64,000 nt of DNA, taken from positions 62,001-126,000 of the forward strand of contig MVBO01000030.1 in the NCBI GenBank assembly GCA_002261195.1, read 5' to 3'. The notes under the pieces are model-generated. The model was not told the origin of the DNA. It did no database searches and worked only from the letters and a program-made list of their open reading frames with translations. The stretch's first letter is position 1. Each line of letters starts with the position of its first letter. Positions 61,330-64,000 of this stretch are shown here, one piece after another. Made by a program: the position numbers and the translations under genes. Origin of the DNA: Bifiguratus adelaidae (lineage: Eukaryota; Mucoromycota; Endogonomycetes; Endogonales).

Positions 61330-63055
61330 CTTGCTCATTCTCGCTCAACTTGGGTTCTATATTGCGGCGACCAGTGTTCGTCAAAATGCGATCAGTTCTG
61401 ACGGAGACCTCAAGCAATGGCAGCAAGCGCAAGGCTTCCAACTCTGCCTCTCGATGCTTATTATTGGCGTGGTGCTGCTGGTAACGCATGCGCCTCAAAT
61501 GTGGAATGCCTGGACACGATCGATGTGGTGGGGATTCTATGGAATGCACAGGGGCAAGAAACACGGCACAATGAGATATCGGGCTGCGCGATGGTGGTGG
61601 CAGGCATTGTGGGGCTGGAACTTTGCTATTATCTCGGGTCTTGGTGCATTCGGCCTGTTCGCGCCTGGAGGTCTTTTATGGGTGTATTCCGGTATCATGA
61701 TTGCGTTGGGTCTATTTTCGGACAATGGAACGCAGCGCTACACTGTGTCATCGCGAGATTACCTATGTAAAACGAATGGACGACCGCGGTGCAGGCTCCA
61801 CGAGGAACCCGGTTTCATCGAAGAATGGAATTGGCGAAAGAGCACAGAAGATATTGCGATCGTCTATTTCGAACCGTCCGCTTTGAAAGACACATGCAAG
61901 AAATGTCCAATGTCCCAACACTGGCGTCTTGCCTATCCTGCACAAATCTGGGCCGGCATTGAACCTCTCAAAGGACCACAGTCGACCATGGAAATAACAT
62001 CACTCTCCGACGATTCAATTTGTGCATGTCAATGGCGAGCAATTGGCGCAGCGGCCAGCCGAGCAGGATGCAAAGGTTGGACCCCTATGATCGCGCCTAC
62101 TGGCTATGAGGACGGCTGCGCGTTCGCGGCTTGGGCCCGGACGTCTGACATGAACGCAAACAGACGCATGCGATTTATGCTCGTTGGTGGTGACAAGGCT
62201 GTTATTGACATGCCACCAGCGTATAGCGCTGACGGCAGTGTTAGCAATCAAACCGTCCCAATACCGGTCACCGAGAATAACTCTCCTTGGCGCATCGCAG
62301 TCAGTTTAGCTTTGCTCGGATACAACAGATTTGCGTCCCGTCTGACCATGATATGGCCAGACTGCGCTGAGGAAGGCGGATGGGGATATGTCGAATTGAC
62401 AAAACCGTCCATATTTCAAACTCGAAAGAAAGCAATCGAACCCTTTCCTTGCAACCGTGGATATATCTTTTGGGCCACGAAGGACATGTCCCTGGCGTCG
62501 AAGATTGGCATGGTTGTCGAACAAGAGCGAATAGCTCGTGAACGCGACCCGGCGTTTTCTACTTCGCTCACACAAGATCTTCTGCAAAATGCATGTGAAG
62601 TGTCCATTCGAGAGTTTGACTACTCTTACCTCCTTATTCTTCCACACATCAAGCAGCAGCTGACGCCCGGTCTACATCCTGGGCCAACATTACTCAATAC
62701 GACTCAATTCCTCGATCTACGCATCCACCTTTGCAACTGGTACGCCAATGGCTATAGCCGGCCTCTCGCGTCAGACGAAGATTACGCCGTCTTCAATCAT
62801 CGTGTAAAGCATCTACCTTCCGAATGCCACATCGTCTACCAAAGCAATTATACCCAAGCGCATCTCGGCGACATCATCTGGTTTACGTCAAGTTGCCTGT
62901 ACGTCAATCGCCGCGACGACGCCTTAGATGTCTACATCGGCTTACGCAAGACTGCTTCTAATCATGGAGAGATCGCCGCTGTAGCTTTGGGACCAGCGTA
63001 TCGACCTGGTTTCTTCTGGACGTTACCATATGCTATCGAGTACTCCATATGTTAA
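61259..63055 (+). CDS. Intronless membrane protein of unknown family, 598 aa
   Basis: I do not recognise this gene. It is a single exon with no introns, in a genome where most genes have several. At least four N-terminal hydrophobic segments can be seen (ITGLIDLLILAQLGFYIAA, LCLSMLIIGVVLLVTHA, WGWNFAIISGLGAFGLFA, LLWVYSGIMIALGLF). A remarkable Trp/Arg cluster lies between them (RYRAARWWWQALWGW). The remaining 400 residues are hydrophilic, with many Cys and Trp (CKKCPMSQHW, CACQWRA, DLRIHLCNWYANGYSRPLA), and look extracytoplasmic or lumenal. N-glycosylation sequons are sparse. This layout could be a fungal multi-helix protein with a soluble C-terminal domain. The upstream ORF at 61231 overlaps its start. 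Confidence 0.7.
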   Translation: MKESDLSLPLRKARKWAPITGLIDLLILAQLGFYIAATSVRQNAISSDGDLKQWQQAQGFQLCLSMLIIGVVLLVTHAPQMWNAWTRSMWWGFYGMHRGKKHGTMRYRAARWWWQALWGWNFAIISGLGAFGLFAPGGLLWVYSGIMIALGLFSDNGTQRYTVSSRDYLCKTNGRPRCRLHEEPGFIEEWNWRKSTEDIAIVYFEPSALKDTCKKCPMSQHWRLAYPAQIWAGIEPLKGPQSTMEITSLSDDSICACQWRAIGAAASRAGCKGWTPMIAPTGYEDGCAFAAWARTSDMNANRRMRFMLVGGDKAVIDMPPAYSADGSVSNQTVPIPVTENNSPWRIAVSLALLGYNRFASRLTMIWPDCAEEGGWGYVELTKPSIFQTRKKAIEPFPCNRGYIFWATKDMSLASKIGMVVEQERIARERDPAFSTSLTQDLLQNACEVSIREFDYSYLLILPHIKQQLTPGLHPGPTLLNTTQFLDLRIHLCNWYANGYSRPLASDEDYAVFNHRVKHLPSECHIVYQSNYTQAHLGDIIWFTSSCLYVNRRDDALDVYIGLRKTASNHGEIAAVALGPAYRPGFFWTLPYAIEYSIC

Positions 63056-63222
63056 AGGCCATACATGTCAGATGTCCATTTGTTACCAGAAAAGGAATAA
63101 CCTAACCTGGATTGAGCGGCTTCAAAATCCGTGCGGAGACGTTTGTTTAGATAGGAAAAGGAGGAGAACTCATGCGGCACTCCGATGCCCCGGGTCAGTG
63201 GATGTGATTATTTTAGCTCTCG

Positions 63223-63229
63223 TATATAA
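63223..63229 (+). promoter_or_regulatory. TATA-like element of the permease gene
   Basis: TATATAA lies about 42 bp before ATG 63271, followed closely by CACTGATAATGG, a GATA-like site that could serve nitrogen control. Motif matches only. Confidence 0.4.
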
Positions 63230-63270
63230 TCACTGATAATGGTAGATCCTTTCTCTATTCCTTCCATATC

Positions 63271-64000
63271 ATGTCTGACCTCGAGATTGGGTACAATAAA
63301 GAAGATCCTCGATATGGTGGGTCCAAAGCGGACGTTGAGACTCAAGAATATGTGTCGGCAGTGAATGGTGAGATTGAAAGGAACCCTCAGTCGCTGAATA
63401 TGGGGTTGCAGCGAGGTCTAAAGGACAGACGTAAGTCAATGGTGGTAAACAACACATTGGGCTCATCTGTTCTCTCCTATCACAGACATGTCCATGATTG
63501 CTATCGGTACGTTCTTCGAGATCAAAAGTCGCTGTGATGTGATACCGACCGGTGCTGGCATCTACTTTGGATTCTGTGATCTGATCCTATCATGCATTCT
63601 TAGGTGGATCTATCGGTACAGGTCTTTTTCTGTCGTCTGGAGGTACGTATATGGAGATCCGTACCTCGGGAAATGTGGATTTGTCTCGCTCGCAAAGACC
63701 GTGCTATGGGAATGTCAGGGACGCCTTTCGACGAATAAGGATATTGCCACATTTGGGTTGAAGCCGGCGCGATGAAGATCATTTGGATGACAACATTGTT
63801 TTGCAGCGACTATTGCTCAAGCTGGCCCAGGTGGAGCCTTAGTGGCCTGGACAGTTGTCGGTTTCTTGGTGTATGCTGTAAGATATGGTGACGTAGAAGT
63901 AATACAGCAGACATTAATATTCCGAATCCGCAGGTTTCACAAGCGATGGGTGAGATGGCCACGGCGGTACGTATATTGTTCTAATCGCGATTATTTTGGC
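63271..64000 (+). CDS. Amino-acid permease, APC/AAT family (3' partial)
   Basis: The gene runs off the right end. Exons 63271-63430, 63486-63506, 63604-63642, 63807-63877 and 63934-63966 give an N-terminal tail (MSDLEIGYNKEDPRYGG...), then GLQRGLKDRHMSMIAIGGS, IGTGLFLSSGATIAQAGPGG, ALVAWTVVGFLVYAVSQAM and GEMATA. The TM1 unwound segment GGSIGTGLFLSSG, which binds the amino acid, is spread over three exons. This matches fungal general or specific amino-acid permeases (Gap1/YAT type). One exon is only 21 nt. Substrate cannot be inferred from this fragment. Uptake at the plasma membrane is expected. Confidence 0.9.

Overview
The window is nuclear DNA from a filamentous or early-diverging fungus. 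Genes are compact and close together (often 30-250 bp apart) and are interrupted by many short introns of about 45-60 nt with GTAAGT-type donors and TAG/CAG acceptors. The gene set is fungal: a velvet regulator, Atg13, a cell-wall-integrity type MAPKK, a GH15 glucoamylase, Gga, Yop1 and Mcx1/ClpX. Respiratory complex I is encoded (NDUFV2), so this is not a Saccharomyces-type yeast. A WRKY/GCM1-like C2HC regulator and the overall mix suggest an early-diverging lineage such as Mucoromycota; that placement is an inference with moderate confidence. I see no transposon, rRNA, CRISPR or convincing tRNA gene.

Layout. 0-5.5 kb: a 5'-truncated PQ-loop vacuolar amino-acid transporter, two unrecognised genes and an ICT1-type mitochondrial release factor. 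5.7-10.1 kb: a WRKY-like zinc-finger regulator, then a small PPxY membrane protein lying 26 bp upstream of a RING-CH (MARCH-type) E3 ligase. 10.2-18.5 kb: a MidA/NDUFAF7-family methyltransferase, the GGA clathrin adaptor, proteasome beta-3, NDUFV2, a DUF4743-Nudix hydrolase and DPM3. 18.5-24.7 kb: a small membrane protein, PEX13, YOP1 and an unusual predicted HutD-aspartoacylase fusion. 24.8-32 kb: SDHB, xylulokinase, ATG13. 33-42 kb: secreted glucoamylase, a cytochrome P450 with a mitochondrial-looking leader, a C2H2 regulator, a 1.9-kb intergenic region and a MAPKK. 42-49.5 kb: SF3B1 and PRP5 head to head. 49.6-55 kb: a small repeat protein, L-rhamnose mutarotase, a velvet factor and ClpX. 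55-64 kb: LPD1, ECO1, ATP2, an unrecognised membrane protein and a 3'-truncated amino-acid permease.

Themes. Mitochondrial energy functions are strikingly frequent (ICT1, the MidA-family enzyme, NDUFV2, SDHB, ClpX, LPD1, ATP2 and perhaps the P450). Two splicing factors known to contact each other (SF3B1 and Prp5) share a 116-bp divergent promoter. Membrane traffic and ubiquitin genes recur (GGA, YPQ, RING-CH plus PPxY protein, YOP1, PEX13, ATG13). The most unusual items are the HutD-aspartoacylase fusion, the PPxY/RING-CH tandem, the WRKY-like regulator, the P450 leader, two GC-AG introns and an intronless 598-residue membrane protein of unknown family. Exon boundaries were worked out by eye and may be off by a base in places.
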